Below are positions 43,392 through 52,246 of a DNA stretch of 54,790 bases, one piece after another. The stretch comes from CAZTHK01 sp964613215 (GTDB taxonomy: Bacteria > Krumholzibacteriota > Krumholzibacteriia > Krumholzibacteriales > CAZTHK01): the NCBI GenBank assembly GCA_964613215.1, contig CAZTHK010000024.1, forward strand, positions 1 to 54,790, read 5' to 3'. The notes below the pieces were generated by a model. It searched no databases. It was not told the origin of the DNA and was given only the letters and a program-made list of their open reading frames with translations. The position numbers and the translations under genes were made by a program. Each line of letters begins with the position of its first letter. Within the stretch, counting starts at the first letter, position 1.

Positions 43392-44570
43392 ATGATAAAG
43401 ACAGCACTTTTATTCATATTACCGCTCATTTTTTCAGGTATGGGAAACAGTTATGAAGCCTCCCCGGGACAGGAAAAAACACTCCCGCCCATACATTCAC
43501 ACTCCGGCGAATATGACACCCTCAGGGTAACTTCACTTGATGACAGGGGCAGGGGAACACTCCGGGAAGCCGCCGAAAGATGCAGGGGCGGCCGCAGAGT
43601 GATATTCGACACCGCCGGGGTCATAGCACTGGACAGCGCCATAGCTATAAGGAATCCCGGGATAATCATAGATGGCCTGACTTCCCCCTCTCCCGGCATT
43701 ACCCTTCGTCACTTCGGCCTGAAGATAAGGACTCATCATGTCAGGGTAAGCCATGTCAGAATCCATGTAGGTGACCTGAACAAGGAGGGGCATCCCCGCC
43801 GGGGAAGGCACGACGGTATCGATATATCTGGAAATAACCATGGTGAACCGGTCGATCATATTGTAATAGAACACTGTTCCATTTACTGGGCTACCGACGA
43901 AGCTGCATCGGTCTGGAGTGATGACTGTAACAGCAAGGTATCCAATGTGCTGTTCCGTTACTGTATATTCGCAGAATCCCTTCATCGCTCCATCCACCCC
44001 AAGGGTCCGCATTCATGCGGCCCCCTTATCGGATACAATTCCAGGGGGATCACTCTGTACAGAAACCTTATAGCCCACTGCGCCGGCAGGAACCCCGGTA
44101 TTCAGGGTAATACCACTACTATTCTGGCAAACAATATTATCTACGATCCCCGTCACAGTTTCATCCATATCCATAATCTACATAATCTTTCCCAGCCCAG
44201 ATCCACCATCGTAGGCAACCTGTGCATCCCCGGTCCCAGCACACTGGAGGGGCTCAAACATTCCATCAAGCTGACCCGGCTGGGAAGAGGAGCACAGATA
44301 TATGCCCGGGACAATCCCTGCCGGTTACCCGGCAGGAGGGGTGAATCCGTTATCCAGCATGATCTTGACTCCCTGGATACAGTGATATCGCCCGCTCCGC
44401 CCCTGTGGGAAGATTTTATTGTACTGCTGCCCAGTTCTCAGGTTGAGGATACCGTGCTGCCGCTTGTGGGTGCCCGCCCCGCAGACAGGGACAATACCGA
44501 CAGGCGCCTGATCGGACAGGTACGCCGGAGGCGTGGCGGCATAATCGACAGTCCCGGCCAGATACCTTGA
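43392..44570 (+). CDS. Secreted PL1-like pectate-lyase-fold protein
   Basis: The 392-aa protein has a signal peptide (about 1-20) and a right-handed beta-helix. Features of polysaccharide lyase family 1 are FDTAGVIALDSAIAI with NPGIIIDGLT (early rungs), IEHCSIYWATDEAASVW (aligned with the DHCSxSWxxDE block), and RNLIAHCAGRNPGIQG, which carries the Arg. Activity on pectin is not certain: many bacterial PL1-like proteins act on other polysaccharides. No carbohydrate-binding module is seen. It lies 14 bp after the ABC ATPase gene without a good ribosome site, so it may be co-transcribed with the exporter. Confidence 0.75.
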   Translation: MIKTALLFILPLIFSGMGNSYEASPGQEKTLPPIHSHSGEYDTLRVTSLDDRGRGTLREAAERCRGGRRVIFDTAGVIALDSAIAIRNPGIIIDGLTSPSPGITLRHFGLKIRTHHVRVSHVRIHVGDLNKEGHPRRGRHDGIDISGNNHGEPVDHIVIEHCSIYWATDEAASVWSDDCNSKVSNVLFRYCIFAESLHRSIHPKGPHSCGPLIGYNSRGITLYRNLIAHCAGRNPGIQGNTTTILANNIIYDPRHSFIHIHNLHNLSQPRSTIVGNLCIPGPSTLEGLKHSIKLTRLGRGAQIYARDNPCRLPGRRGESVIQHDLDSLDTVISPAPPLWEDFIVLLPSSQVEDTVLPLVGARPADRDNTDRRLIGQVRRRRGGIIDSPGQIP

Positions 44571-44606
44571 ATCTGAAACCGTATTCCGGCAGACCCTTTC
44601 CAATGG

Positions 44607-44629
44607 TAATAATACGAAAATAATTATTA
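44607..44629. repeat. Inverted repeat in the -35 region of the radical SAM gene
   Basis: TAATAAT (44607-44613) and ATTATTA (44623-44629) are a 7-bp inverted repeat with a 9-nt spacer, overlapping the -35 element. It could bind a regulator. Confidence 0.35.
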
Positions 44630-44655
44630 ACTTACAGACCGAATTTCTATATAAT
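44627..44655 (+). promoter_or_regulatory. Promoter of a probable leaderless mRNA
   Basis: TTAACT (44627-44632) and a perfect TATAAT (44650-44655) are spaced by 17 bp. The ATG of the radical SAM gene at 44665 is only 9 bp beyond the -10, so transcription would start at or within a few bases of the ATG. Confidence 0.5.
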
Positions 44656-44664
44656 CCCACTGTA

Positions 44665-46269
44665 ATGAAGATAGAACTGGTTTCGCCACACTGGCAGAAG
44701 AGTGACCGGAAAGAGAGAAAACGGGCTAAGGTATTCAAGGTACCGCCTCTGGGTCTGCTCAATGTAGCCGCGGTTACCCCTCCTGATATAGACATTACCC
44801 TCACCGATGAAAATGTAGAACCTATCCGGTTCGACCACCGTCCCGACCTGGTAGGGATAACCGTAACCACTGCGGGTGCATCCCGGGCCTATGAGATTGC
44901 AGATACCTATATGGAAAACGATATACCGGTGGTATTGGGCGGTCCCCATGTCAGCTTCATGGTGGAGGAAGCCCTCCGGCATGCCGATTCCGTGGTAGCC
45001 GGAGAATGCGAGGGCAAATGGCAGAAACTGCTGGAGGATTTCAGGAGGGGAGGCAGGAATATGCTCAGGCCGGTTTACCACTCTGAGCATAAACCGGATC
45101 TGGCCGGGGTGCCTCTTCCCCGCATGGATATAGTAAACAGGAGTAAATATATAACCCCCCGGGTAATTCACATCACCAGAGGCTGCCCCTACAACTGTTC
45201 CTTCTGCTCTGTCAGCGAGATGTTCGGAAGGAAGATCAGATTCCGGCCGGTGGAACAGGTGGTAAAATTTGTTAAGGAAAATGCGGGCAGATCCCTCAAT
45301 GAGCGGCTGTTCGTCTTCCTGGATGATAACATCATGGCCCACCGGGAGTATGCCAGGGAGCTTTTCACCGCCCTTATACCCCACAACATCCTCTGGATCA
45401 GCCAGACATCCATAAACTCCGCATATCATGAAGATCTGGTGGAGCTGGCCGGCAAGAGCGGATGTATAGGATTGTTTGCCGGGCTGGAAACCATCTCCTC
45501 CACAGCCCTGGAGGAGATCGGTAAGGCCCAGAACCGGATCGAGTTCTACCATACCGCCATAGAGCGCTTCCATAAACACGGTATCTTCGTGGAGGGAGCA
45601 TTTATCTTCGGGTTCGATTCGGATACCGGGGATGTTTTCGAGAAGACAGTAAAATTCGTCAACAAGCTTCAGCTGGACGGGGTACAATACTCCGTTCTTA
45701 CCCCCCTGCCCGGAACCAGGTTCTTCCGCCAGATCGAGGAAGAGGGACGCTTTACCAGCCGGCACTGGGGTGACTATGACTGTGCTCATGTGGTCTGCCG
45801 GCCCAGGAGCATGTCTACCGAGGAACTGCAGGGTGGTTTCCACTGGGCCTACAAGAAAACATACGGGCTGAAATCAATACTGAGAAGGACCGCCGGAGTG
45901 CTTAAGAACTGGAAACGGATAAAATATTATCCCTTCGTGCTTATCTTCAACATGGGTTACCGCTATACCTGTAATACCATGTTCTCCAGCGCCTGGAATC
46001 CTCACAGCAAACCAAGCCTGTTGCTGGAAATACTCCCCCTGCTGAAGTTTCTTTCCAAACTGAAGAGGATGCCCCGGATAAAGAAGATCAAGCAGCTGGA
46101 GAAACTTTCCGGACTGGAAGAATTTGCCAATATCGATGTAATCCAGTTTCTGGAGAGGATATACCGGCGCAATATCTGGGGAATAATAATGACTCTGAGA
46201 AGTCTGCGGATGAAGGATATCTACATCATCAAACGCCTGAGAATAAGATATCAGGAGATATTCGAGTAG
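44665..46269 (+). CDS. B12-binding-domain radical SAM protein
   Basis: The 534-aa protein has an N-terminal cobalamin-binding-like Rossmann domain (about 1-125, VGITVTTAGASRAYEIAD and VVLGGPHVSFMVEEAL, lacking the DxHxxG ligand), a radical SAM barrel with CPYNCSFC (Cys174, 178, 181) and a basic helical C-terminus (about 390-534). This is the class B (BchE/HpnR-like) architecture of methyltransferases and cyclases acting on lipids or natural products. The substrate is unknown. It has no ribosome site and may be leaderless. It ends 46 bp before the convergent zinc-ribbon gene. Confidence 0.85.
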   Translation: MKIELVSPHWQKSDRKERKRAKVFKVPPLGLLNVAAVTPPDIDITLTDENVEPIRFDHRPDLVGITVTTAGASRAYEIADTYMENDIPVVLGGPHVSFMVEEALRHADSVVAGECEGKWQKLLEDFRRGGRNMLRPVYHSEHKPDLAGVPLPRMDIVNRSKYITPRVIHITRGCPYNCSFCSVSEMFGRKIRFRPVEQVVKFVKENAGRSLNERLFVFLDDNIMAHREYARELFTALIPHNILWISQTSINSAYHEDLVELAGKSGCIGLFAGLETISSTALEEIGKAQNRIEFYHTAIERFHKHGIFVEGAFIFGFDSDTGDVFEKTVKFVNKLQLDGVQYSVLTPLPGTRFFRQIEEEGRFTSRHWGDYDCAHVVCRPRSMSTEELQGGFHWAYKKTYGLKSILRRTAGVLKNWKRIKYYPFVLIFNMGYRYTCNTMFSSAWNPHSKPSLLLEILPLLKFLSKLKRMPRIKKIKQLEKLSGLEEFANIDVIQFLERIYRRNIWGIIMTLRSLRMKDIYIIKRLRIRYQEIFE

Positions 46270-46314
46270 TATTATAATCCGGTGATTGAACTTTGTGGTA
46301 TCACATTTCGGCGA

Positions 46315-46749
46315 TTAATCCATGTGGTTGTTGGGCAACAGCTTTTCCTGGCCGGGGCGGAACTGGTTCCATAGCCTCCGGAACCTGCCCAGATAGATGG
46401 CATCGAAGAGCTCTCTCTTGTCCGGAAAGCTATCCAGTACCCTCTTTCTGAAATTTCTTATGGCTATCTCCACATCCACCTTCTGCATATCGCTGTACAG
46501 TATCAGAGAAGATATCCTGTCCGCCTCTCTCTTTATCTTCTCCATTCTCTCCCGGTCCCTGCTCAATTCCTCCTTCCTCCGGGTGGATTTGAATATGCTT
46601 CTTTCCAGATCATCCACCCCAAAATAGCGTAACAGCTCCTCCCGGTGCTCCAGGGAGAGTTCCTTCCCGCAGGTACACACCACAGTGTTGCCGTATTCAA
46701 ACAGGGTAATATCGAATTCCCTTCCGCAGCGGGGACACCTCACTGCCAA
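46315..46749 (-). CDS. Zinc-ribbon protein of unknown function
   Basis: The 144-aa protein starts with a zinc ribbon (CPRC ... CTC, near residues 5-27) and is then mainly charged helix (KEELSRDRERMEKIKREADRI). I chose TTG 46749, eight bases after AAGGGGGG; a GTG at 46758 is too close to that site. No family is recognised. It is divergent from the DUF3467 gene across a 130-bp gap. Confidence 0.6.
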   Translation of the reverse strand: MAVRCPRCGREFDITLFEYGNTVVCTCGKELSLEHREELLRYFGVDDLERSIFKSTRRKEELSRDRERMEKIKREADRISSLILYSDMQKVDVEIAIRNFRKRVLDSFPDKRELFDAIYLGRFRRLWNQFRPGQEKLLPNNHMD

Positions 46750-46781
46750 TGAACTCACCCCCCTTAGTAATGATTGACAGA

Positions 46782-46810
46782 TTGACTCCTGCCCTCATTC
46801 CTGTTAAAAG
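46782..46810 (+). promoter_or_regulatory. Promoter of the DUF3467 gene
   Basis: TTGACT (46782-46787) and TAAAAG (46805-46810) are spaced by 17 bp, about 70 bp upstream of the ATG at 46880. A second TTGACA occurs at 46774-46779 without a good -10. Confidence 0.35.
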
Positions 46811-46879
46811 ATAACATAAACCGGTCATTATTAGAATGGTCATCTCAACAGAAACTGCGTCTTTAACAGAAGGATGGTA

Positions 46880-47218
46880 ATGGAAAAAAATCCGGCTCAG
46901 AAACAGATTCAGATTCAGCTGGATGAGCAGGCGGCTGAAGGGACATACTCCAACTTCGTACTGACCGCTCATACCAACTCAGAATTCATTCTCGATTTCG
47001 CCCGTGCCCTTCCCGGTCTCAAAAAGGCAAAGGTATTCTCCCGGATTATAATGACCCCTCAGTCAGCCAAGAGACTTTACAAGCTTATGGAGCAGACCCT
47101 GGGCAAATTCGAAGATAAGTTTGGAGAAATCAAGCTTCCCGGTGACTCCAGCAACCAGGGAATAGGTTTCCAGGCTGCACCACCGGCTCCTCCGGAAGAA
47201 GGCAAGAAAGTGGAATAG
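46880..47218 (+). CDS. DUF3467 family protein
   Basis: The 112-aa protein has the DUF3467 features QIQLDEQAAEGTYSNFV and FILDFARALPGLKKAKVFSRIIMTPQSAKRL, with a low-complexity Pro/Ala end. The family is small, cytoplasmic and of unknown function. ATG 46880 follows AGAAGG by 6 nt, better than ATG 46874. The convergent LpxL gene ends 36 bp after it; a short CTCCG/CGGAG stem there lacks a T tract. Confidence 0.8.
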   Translation: MEKNPAQKQIQIQLDEQAAEGTYSNFVLTAHTNSEFILDFARALPGLKKAKVFSRIIMTPQSAKRLYKLMEQTLGKFEDKFGEIKLPGDSSNQGIGFQAAPPAPPEEGKKVE

Positions 47219-47254
47219 CTTTTGCTCCGTGACGGAGGAGGGAACCTTTATGTT

Positions 47255-48163
47255 TCAATTCATACTTTCAGGCCTGGTCTTCCAGCGGCGATGAGCCCAG
47301 AAGTAGTGATCGGGGTGTTCCCTTATACGCTGTTCCAGTTGATGAGTGTGAAGAGCGGTAAGCCTCCGGATCTCTTCCTTCTCTTCCAGCTCCGGGTGAA
47401 CTTCCAGGGGAGGATCGAAAACCACCTCATGCCTGTCCTTTTCGTCCCTGATAATGCTGGCCACAACCACCGGACTTCCGGTCCGGTAGGCAAATTGGGC
47501 AGCCCCCTGATAGGTGGAAGCGGGCACACCGAAGAAATCAACAAATATTCCCATCCTTCTGGCATCCTGATCCCCCAGCAGGGCCACCATTCTGCCCTTT
47601 TTGAGTGACTTGAATATACCCCTGGCAGCCGCCCCCATCTCTATTATTCCGATCCCGGCCGAGCTGCGCAACCGGTTCATCAGATTATTGACCATACTGT
47701 TGGATTGCTCTCCCACCAGAAAATCCACCGGATATCCCGCCGCCGCAGATGCCGCTCCCATCAACTCCCAGCTGCCGAAGTGACCGGCCACCACCATAAT
47801 TCCATCTCCTCCGGACAGGTGGGTTTCAATATTTTCCAGCCCCCTGAAGGTAACCAGCTTCCGGTAATCCTTCTCCTTCAGATGACCCATGGCAGCAAAT
47901 TCTATAACCGATTTGGCAAAATTAATATAGGACCGGCGGGCTACTTCAATCCTCTCTTCCGGACCCATCTCTCCACCCAGGGCACGTCCCAGGTTTTCCA
48001 GCGTCACCTTCCTGCGTATACGGAATATGTCGAAAGCCAGAATACCCAGGAGGAAGCCTCCCTTAACCGCAATCCGCAGGGGTACTATCCGGGATATTCC
48101 CAGAATGAGATATACACCGGCCAGCTCCAGGGTATGCCTTATCCTTTTCAAAATTCCGGTCAT
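47255..48163 (-). CDS. lpxL: Lipid A acyltransferase (LpxL/HtrB family)
   Basis: This family adds a secondary acyl chain to lipid A (or acts as another lysophospholipid-type acyltransferase). The 302-aa protein has a hydrophobic N-terminus (ELAGVYLILGISRIVPL) and the catalytic HX4E in GHFGSWELMG, with VALLGDQDARR. It supports a lipid-A-containing outer membrane. The ATG lies in a short gap after the DUF362 gene (65 bp). Which acyltransferase (LpxL or LpxM) cannot be decided. Confidence 0.85.
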   Translation of the reverse strand: MTGILKRIRHTLELAGVYLILGISRIVPLRIAVKGGFLLGILAFDIFRIRRKVTLENLGRALGGEMGPEERIEVARRSYINFAKSVIEFAAMGHLKEKDYRKLVTFRGLENIETHLSGGDGIMVVAGHFGSWELMGAASAAAGYPVDFLVGEQSNSMVNNLMNRLRSSAGIGIIEMGAAARGIFKSLKKGRMVALLGDQDARRMGIFVDFFGVPASTYQGAAQFAYRTGSPVVVASIIRDEKDRHEVVFDPPLEVHPELEEKEEIRRLTALHTHQLEQRIREHPDHYFWAHRRWKTRPESMN

Positions 48164-48227
48164 TTCTCCAAATGGCCATTCTGAATCTCAATGACAAAGT
48201 GCCCGGCAGGCAGGGTCACTTATAATC

Positions 48228-49385
48228 CTAAGCAAATAATCTGGCCAGCCTGCTCATTTTGATATCCACACTGGACTCCGGACACAGCTCATGACAGCAC
48301 ATACAGATTATACATGCACTTGAGTCTATCCGGAAGACATCTCCATCCCTGCTTATTGCACCCACCGGGCAGTTTTCCGCACAGAAACCGCATCCGGTGC
48401 ATCTCTCCGGGTTTATCACCGGTTTAACCCATACCAGGGGAGCCACCAGCTTTGCCAGCGGGCCGGGGATTAGCCTCTGAATACTGGGAGATGGCAGCTT
48501 AAAAGGCCGGTCCCTCTCTATCATACCCTCCCCCAACACTTCGATCTTCTCCCCCCTGTGCTCACCCAGTCCCATCTCACCGGCAATCCTGGTGGTATCT
48601 ATAGTCCCTTCAGGGAACCCTGCAAACCCGGCCATAATGGCATCCAGGGCAACTCCGTCCCTGGCAGCAGCTATAACTCCGAGGGGACAGGATTCTCCCG
48701 AACTGGGACCGTTTCCCTCCATGGCAACCACCGAATCAGCAATACTCAGCTGAGGGGTTACCTCCCGGTAGAGATGTACCAGCATCCTGCTGAACGTCTT
48801 TGATTTGGGGAAAAGCTTGTGCTGCTCACCCTTTCTGAAACCCGGTATCACCCCGAACATGTTCTTTATCGCACAGGTCAGAAGAGTAAGGGAATGGGTT
48901 TTAAGCTTACAGGCATTTATTATTACATCCGCCTCCATTACCGGTCTGGACACATAAAAGACATACTCATCACTCTTTATCTCTACCGAACCGGAGGCCT
49001 CGAAATTAACCAGCTCTACCCCGGCCCGTTCAGCCATCTCCTTCATCCCGGTATTACCCCATACCCGCTCTATTCCCCTCACCGCTCCCCCGGGACTGTC
49101 TCCCACCACCGGCTCACCCCCCACCCTTCGCACCTCTTCAACCAGCACCTCTATCATTACAGGATGGGTGGTAATAGCTCTATCCGGGGATTTGGCAGAC
49201 AGCAGATTGGGTTTGATCAATACCTTCTGATCCTTGCTGACAAATGCTTCCATCCCTCCAAATGGATCCAGGGCTCTTCTTACAGCCCCGGTCAGTTTAT
49301 CCTTCTGGTAATCATTGCATCTTACCAGCGAAACCTTTCCCCTCATGGAGGAGGGCATTTTATATCCTTTTGATTTTATATCCAT
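48228..49385 (-). CDS. DUF362 iron-sulfur protein with ferredoxin domain
   Basis: The 385-aa protein has the DUF362 domain (about 30-300) with LIKPNLLS, VVGDSPGG and IINACKLKTH, and a C-terminal 2[4Fe-4S] ferredoxin part with CTGCGFCAENCPVG and CIICMCCHELCPE. DUF362 proteins are linked to redox enzymes but lack a settled activity. It lies between lpxL and dprA on the minus strand; the ATG at 49385 is 15 bp after the dprA stop. Confidence 0.82.
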   Translation of the reverse strand: MDIKSKGYKMPSSMRGKVSLVRCNDYQKDKLTGAVRRALDPFGGMEAFVSKDQKVLIKPNLLSAKSPDRAITTHPVMIEVLVEEVRRVGGEPVVGDSPGGAVRGIERVWGNTGMKEMAERAGVELVNFEASGSVEIKSDEYVFYVSRPVMEADVIINACKLKTHSLTLLTCAIKNMFGVIPGFRKGEQHKLFPKSKTFSRMLVHLYREVTPQLSIADSVVAMEGNGPSSGESCPLGVIAAARDGVALDAIMAGFAGFPEGTIDTTRIAGEMGLGEHRGEKIEVLGEGMIERDRPFKLPSPSIQRLIPGPLAKLVAPLVWVKPVINPERCTGCGFCAENCPVGAISRDGDVFRIDSSACIICMCCHELCPESSVDIKMSRLARLFA

Positions 49386-49400
49386 TACTACTTTCCTGAT

Positions 49401-50618
49401 CTAGCTATCCGTCGGAGTATCCAGGAACCCTGCTGCCAGAGCGAAGGTCCCCCCTTCGCATCTTTCCACCAACCCTTTCAGCTCCAGCTCCAGAAGAACC
49501 GACTGAGCATTTACTGGAGAAATATTACAGATTTTTATTATCTCATCAATATGTTTCGGGTTAATCTCCAGGGATTTGAGGATGGTTTTTTCCCCTGGAC
49601 TGAGTGCTGTGGTTTTCTCCGGCTTCTCCCCGGTTTTACCATTCTGAAGGATTCTTCCGCAGGGAGGAAGCTCAGCAACTATCTGTCCGGCCGACTCAAT
49701 CAGGCAGGCTCCCTGGCGAATCAGCCGGTGAGGCCCCCTGCTCAGGCTGCTCTCTATGGGACCCGGAACCGCAAATACTTCCCGGTTCTGTTCCACCGCC
49801 CATCTGGCGGTATTCATGGCTCCGCTCCTCTCTCCCGCTTCCACCACCACTGTACCCAGGCAAAGACCGCTCAGTATCCGGTTACGCCTGGGGAAATGAT
49901 GTTTCAGGGGAGGTGTGCCAGGCAGAAATTCGGAAAGTATACAGCCATGCCGGGCGATCTCAACCGCCAGCCCTGCATTTTCAACCGGATAGGGCACATC
50001 TATACCGCAACCCAGTACGGCACAGGTTACTCCCGGACTGCCACCATTGCGTTGATCTTCCCTGTCCCCCTTATCCACATTCATCAGGGTCCAGGATTTC
50101 CACCGCTCATCTGAATCATCCTCGCGTACCCTATCCAGTGCTCCCCGGTGAGCCATGGTATCTATACCCCTGGCCAGACCGCTTACCACCAGGAAACCTC
50201 TCCCCGCCAATTCAGCAGCCAGATTACGGGCGGTAATGCGCCCCCTTCTCGTGGCAGACCTGGATCCTACCACACAGATGGAGGGCTGTTTCAGCACCGA
50301 CAGGTCACCCCGGTAAAATATAACAGGGGGAGGTTTCTCTATCTCTCTTAACAGGCCGGGATAGCTTTCATCATTTAATGATATGGCTCCACACCACTGC
50401 TTCCCTGTAAATCTGACAGCTTTCTCCCTCAAGCCCGGGTCCGGCTTATCCACTCTGCAGTCCATCAATCTGGAAAGTTCCATCCTGCCAGATTCAGCAG
50501 TCAGCATTTCTGCAACCTCTTCTACAGTCATGGTCCCGGTCAGGGCCAGCCAGGTTTCAGTGCTTACTCCCTTTACCGCCAATAGATCAAACCATACCCT
50601 GGTCATCCTGCTACACAT
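49401..50618 (-). CDS. dprA: DNA-processing protein DprA
   Basis: DprA loads RecA on incoming single-stranded DNA during transformation. The 405-aa protein has the N-terminal SAM-like part, the Rossmann domain (CVVGSRSATRRGRITA, SGLARGIDTMAHRGAL, VLGCGIDVPYPVEN) and a C-terminal winged helix (about 335-395). About 35 charged residues with basic and acidic runs are inserted between HRGAL and the VLGCGID strand; most homologues have only a short loop there. ATG 50618 follows GGAGG by 6 nt. Confidence 0.92.
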   Translation of the reverse strand: MCSRMTRVWFDLLAVKGVSTETWLALTGTMTVEEVAEMLTAESGRMELSRLMDCRVDKPDPGLREKAVRFTGKQWCGAISLNDESYPGLLREIEKPPPVIFYRGDLSVLKQPSICVVGSRSATRRGRITARNLAAELAGRGFLVVSGLARGIDTMAHRGALDRVREDDSDERWKSWTLMNVDKGDREDQRNGGSPGVTCAVLGCGIDVPYPVENAGLAVEIARHGCILSEFLPGTPPLKHHFPRRNRILSGLCLGTVVVEAGERSGAMNTARWAVEQNREVFAVPGPIESSLSRGPHRLIRQGACLIESAGQIVAELPPCGRILQNGKTGEKPEKTTALSPGEKTILKSLEINPKHIDEIIKICNISPVNAQSVLLELELKGLVERCEGGTFALAAGFLDTPTDS

Positions 50619-50702
50619 CCTTCGCCTCCCGCTCGGTTCAGTTGATAATATTTCGGGGAATCCGATAAAAGATCACCTCATCCCCGCCTCCCATGATCTA
50701 TT

Positions 50703-50729
50703 ATTATATCTATGGATGAATTTTTTCAA
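50703..50729 (-). promoter_or_regulatory. Candidate promoter of dprA
   Basis: On the minus strand TTGAAA (50729-50724) and TATAAT (50708-50703) are spaced by 15 bp, slightly short, about 85 bp upstream of the dprA ATG. Confidence 0.4.
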
Positions 50730-50773
50730 CGGATAATTAACCTTCTCACCCAGAAGGACTGGTTTTAATTTCT

Positions 50774-50801
50774 TTGAAAATATATGGTGAAGGGTTATCT
50801 T
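50774..50801 (+). promoter_or_regulatory. Candidate promoter of the MATE gene
   Basis: TTGAAA (50774-50779) and TATCTT (50796-50801) are spaced by 16 bp, about 60 bp upstream of the ATG. A further TTGATA/ATATTA pair lies at 50816-50844 and is an alternative. Confidence 0.35.
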
Positions 50802-50860
50802 ATTTGCCGTGCAATTGATACGGTTTTCTGTTCCGGAATATTACCAGCACTGGAGCTCAG

Positions 50861-52246
50861 ATGGAGGATCAGCAGGGAATAACCAAGGGAGTCAAAACAC
50901 TTCTGGGTGATCCCAAAAAAGCAATACTCAAGCTTTCCGCTCCAACCATGATAGGGATGCTCTCTCATGCGGTTTACAACATAGCCGACGGAGTGTGGGT
51001 AGCCGGCCTCGGTTCTGATCAGCTCGCTGCGGTGGGTCTTTTCTTTCCCTTCTTCATGATTATCATAGCACTGGGAGCGGGAATAGGGATGGGGGGAAGC
51101 TCGGCGGTATCCCGCCGGATAGGGATGAGAGACAAAGCAGAGGCGGACAATACCGCTATCCATACCTTTCTGATCGGTCTGGCTCTCTCTCTGGTGATCA
51201 GCCTGCCGGTGCTGCCCTTTCTTCCCCGGATCTTCCGCTCCTTCAGCGGTAACGAGCAGGTGGGCCAGATGGCGGCTTCTTATGCCAGGGTTCTGTTCGG
51301 TGGTACAATAATTCTGGTGTTCAGCAATATTTCCGGCGCTATCCTGAGGGGTGAGGGTGACGCCAAGCGCTCCATGTACGGTATGCTGCTGGGCTCACTT
51401 CTGAACATAGTACTGGATCCTGTATTCATCTACTATTTCGACATGGGGGTGGTGGGAGCAGCCTGGGCAACGGTGATCTCCATGGGGGTTACTTCGCTTC
51501 TTTTCAGCTACTGGCTATTCTTCAAGAAGGATACCTATCTGGATGTAGTTTTAAGCGATTTTCACTACAGCAGGACTATACTGGGTGAAATTCTGGAGGT
51601 GGGGATTCCATCCTCCCTGGCTCATCTTTCCATGTCGCTGGCCATGATAGTCATAAACAGGGTGGTTATCATGGCGGGGGGAACCGATGGAGTTGCTGTT
51701 CTGACCAGCGGGTGGCGTATAATCATGGTGGGTACCATTCCCCTTATCGGTATAGCCACCGGAGTGGTGGCGGTAACGGGAGCTGCCTTCGGAGCCGGCA
51801 ACCGGAACAAGCTTAAAACCGCATTTACCTATTCCATCAAGATAGGATTAATTATTGAACTGACTGTAGGAGTACTGATCTTTATATTTGCAGAGAAACT
51901 CTCACTGATATTTGCATACTCCGAAGACGCCGCTCATATTCTGGACGACCTGGTGGCATTCTTGCGGATAATGTGCCTCTTCTATCCCATGGTTCCCCTG
52001 GGGATGCTCACCTCCGCCCTGTTCAGGGGGGTGGGTGAGGGAAAGAAATCGCTGGCAGCTACCATGGTAAGAACCATAGTCCTGCAGATCCCCTTTGCCT
52101 ATCTTCTGGGAATTTCCATGAATATGGGGCTGACCGGAGTATGGTGGGGAATGATAGTGGGCAATGGTATAGCGGTAACCCTTACCTTCACCTGGGGTCT
52201 CTACACTGCCAACACGGTACCCCTGCCCCGGCCGGGGCAGGTTTAA
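50861..52246 (+). CDS. MATE family efflux transporter
   Basis: The 461-aa protein has about 12 membrane helices in two halves and the family stretches DGVWVAGLGSDQLAAVG, GAILRGEGDAKRSM and the matching second half (FRGVGEGKKSLAAT). It exports cationic drugs, or other substrates, with Na+ or H+. The ATG follows GGAG by 5 nt. The stop codon lies at the edge of the terminator hairpin, so it is probably a single-gene unit. Confidence 0.92.
   Translation: MEDQQGITKGVKTLLGDPKKAILKLSAPTMIGMLSHAVYNIADGVWVAGLGSDQLAAVGLFFPFFMIIIALGAGIGMGGSSAVSRRIGMRDKAEADNTAIHTFLIGLALSLVISLPVLPFLPRIFRSFSGNEQVGQMAASYARVLFGGTIILVFSNISGAILRGEGDAKRSMYGMLLGSLLNIVLDPVFIYYFDMGVVGAAWATVISMGVTSLLFSYWLFFKKDTYLDVVLSDFHYSRTILGEILEVGIPSSLAHLSMSLAMIVINRVVIMAGGTDGVAVLTSGWRIIMVGTIPLIGIATGVVAVTGAAFGAGNRNKLKTAFTYSIKIGLIIELTVGVLIFIFAEKLSLIFAYSEDAAHILDDLVAFLRIMCLFYPMVPLGMLTSALFRGVGEGKKSLAATMVRTIVLQIPFAYLLGISMNMGLTGVWWGMIVGNGIAVTLTFTWGLYTANTVPLPRPGQV

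Noticed and set aside
44647..45843. 398-codon open frame antisense to the radical SAM gene
   Set aside because: The plus-strand frame has intact radical SAM and B12-binding motifs; the antisense frame shows no domain and no ribosome site.
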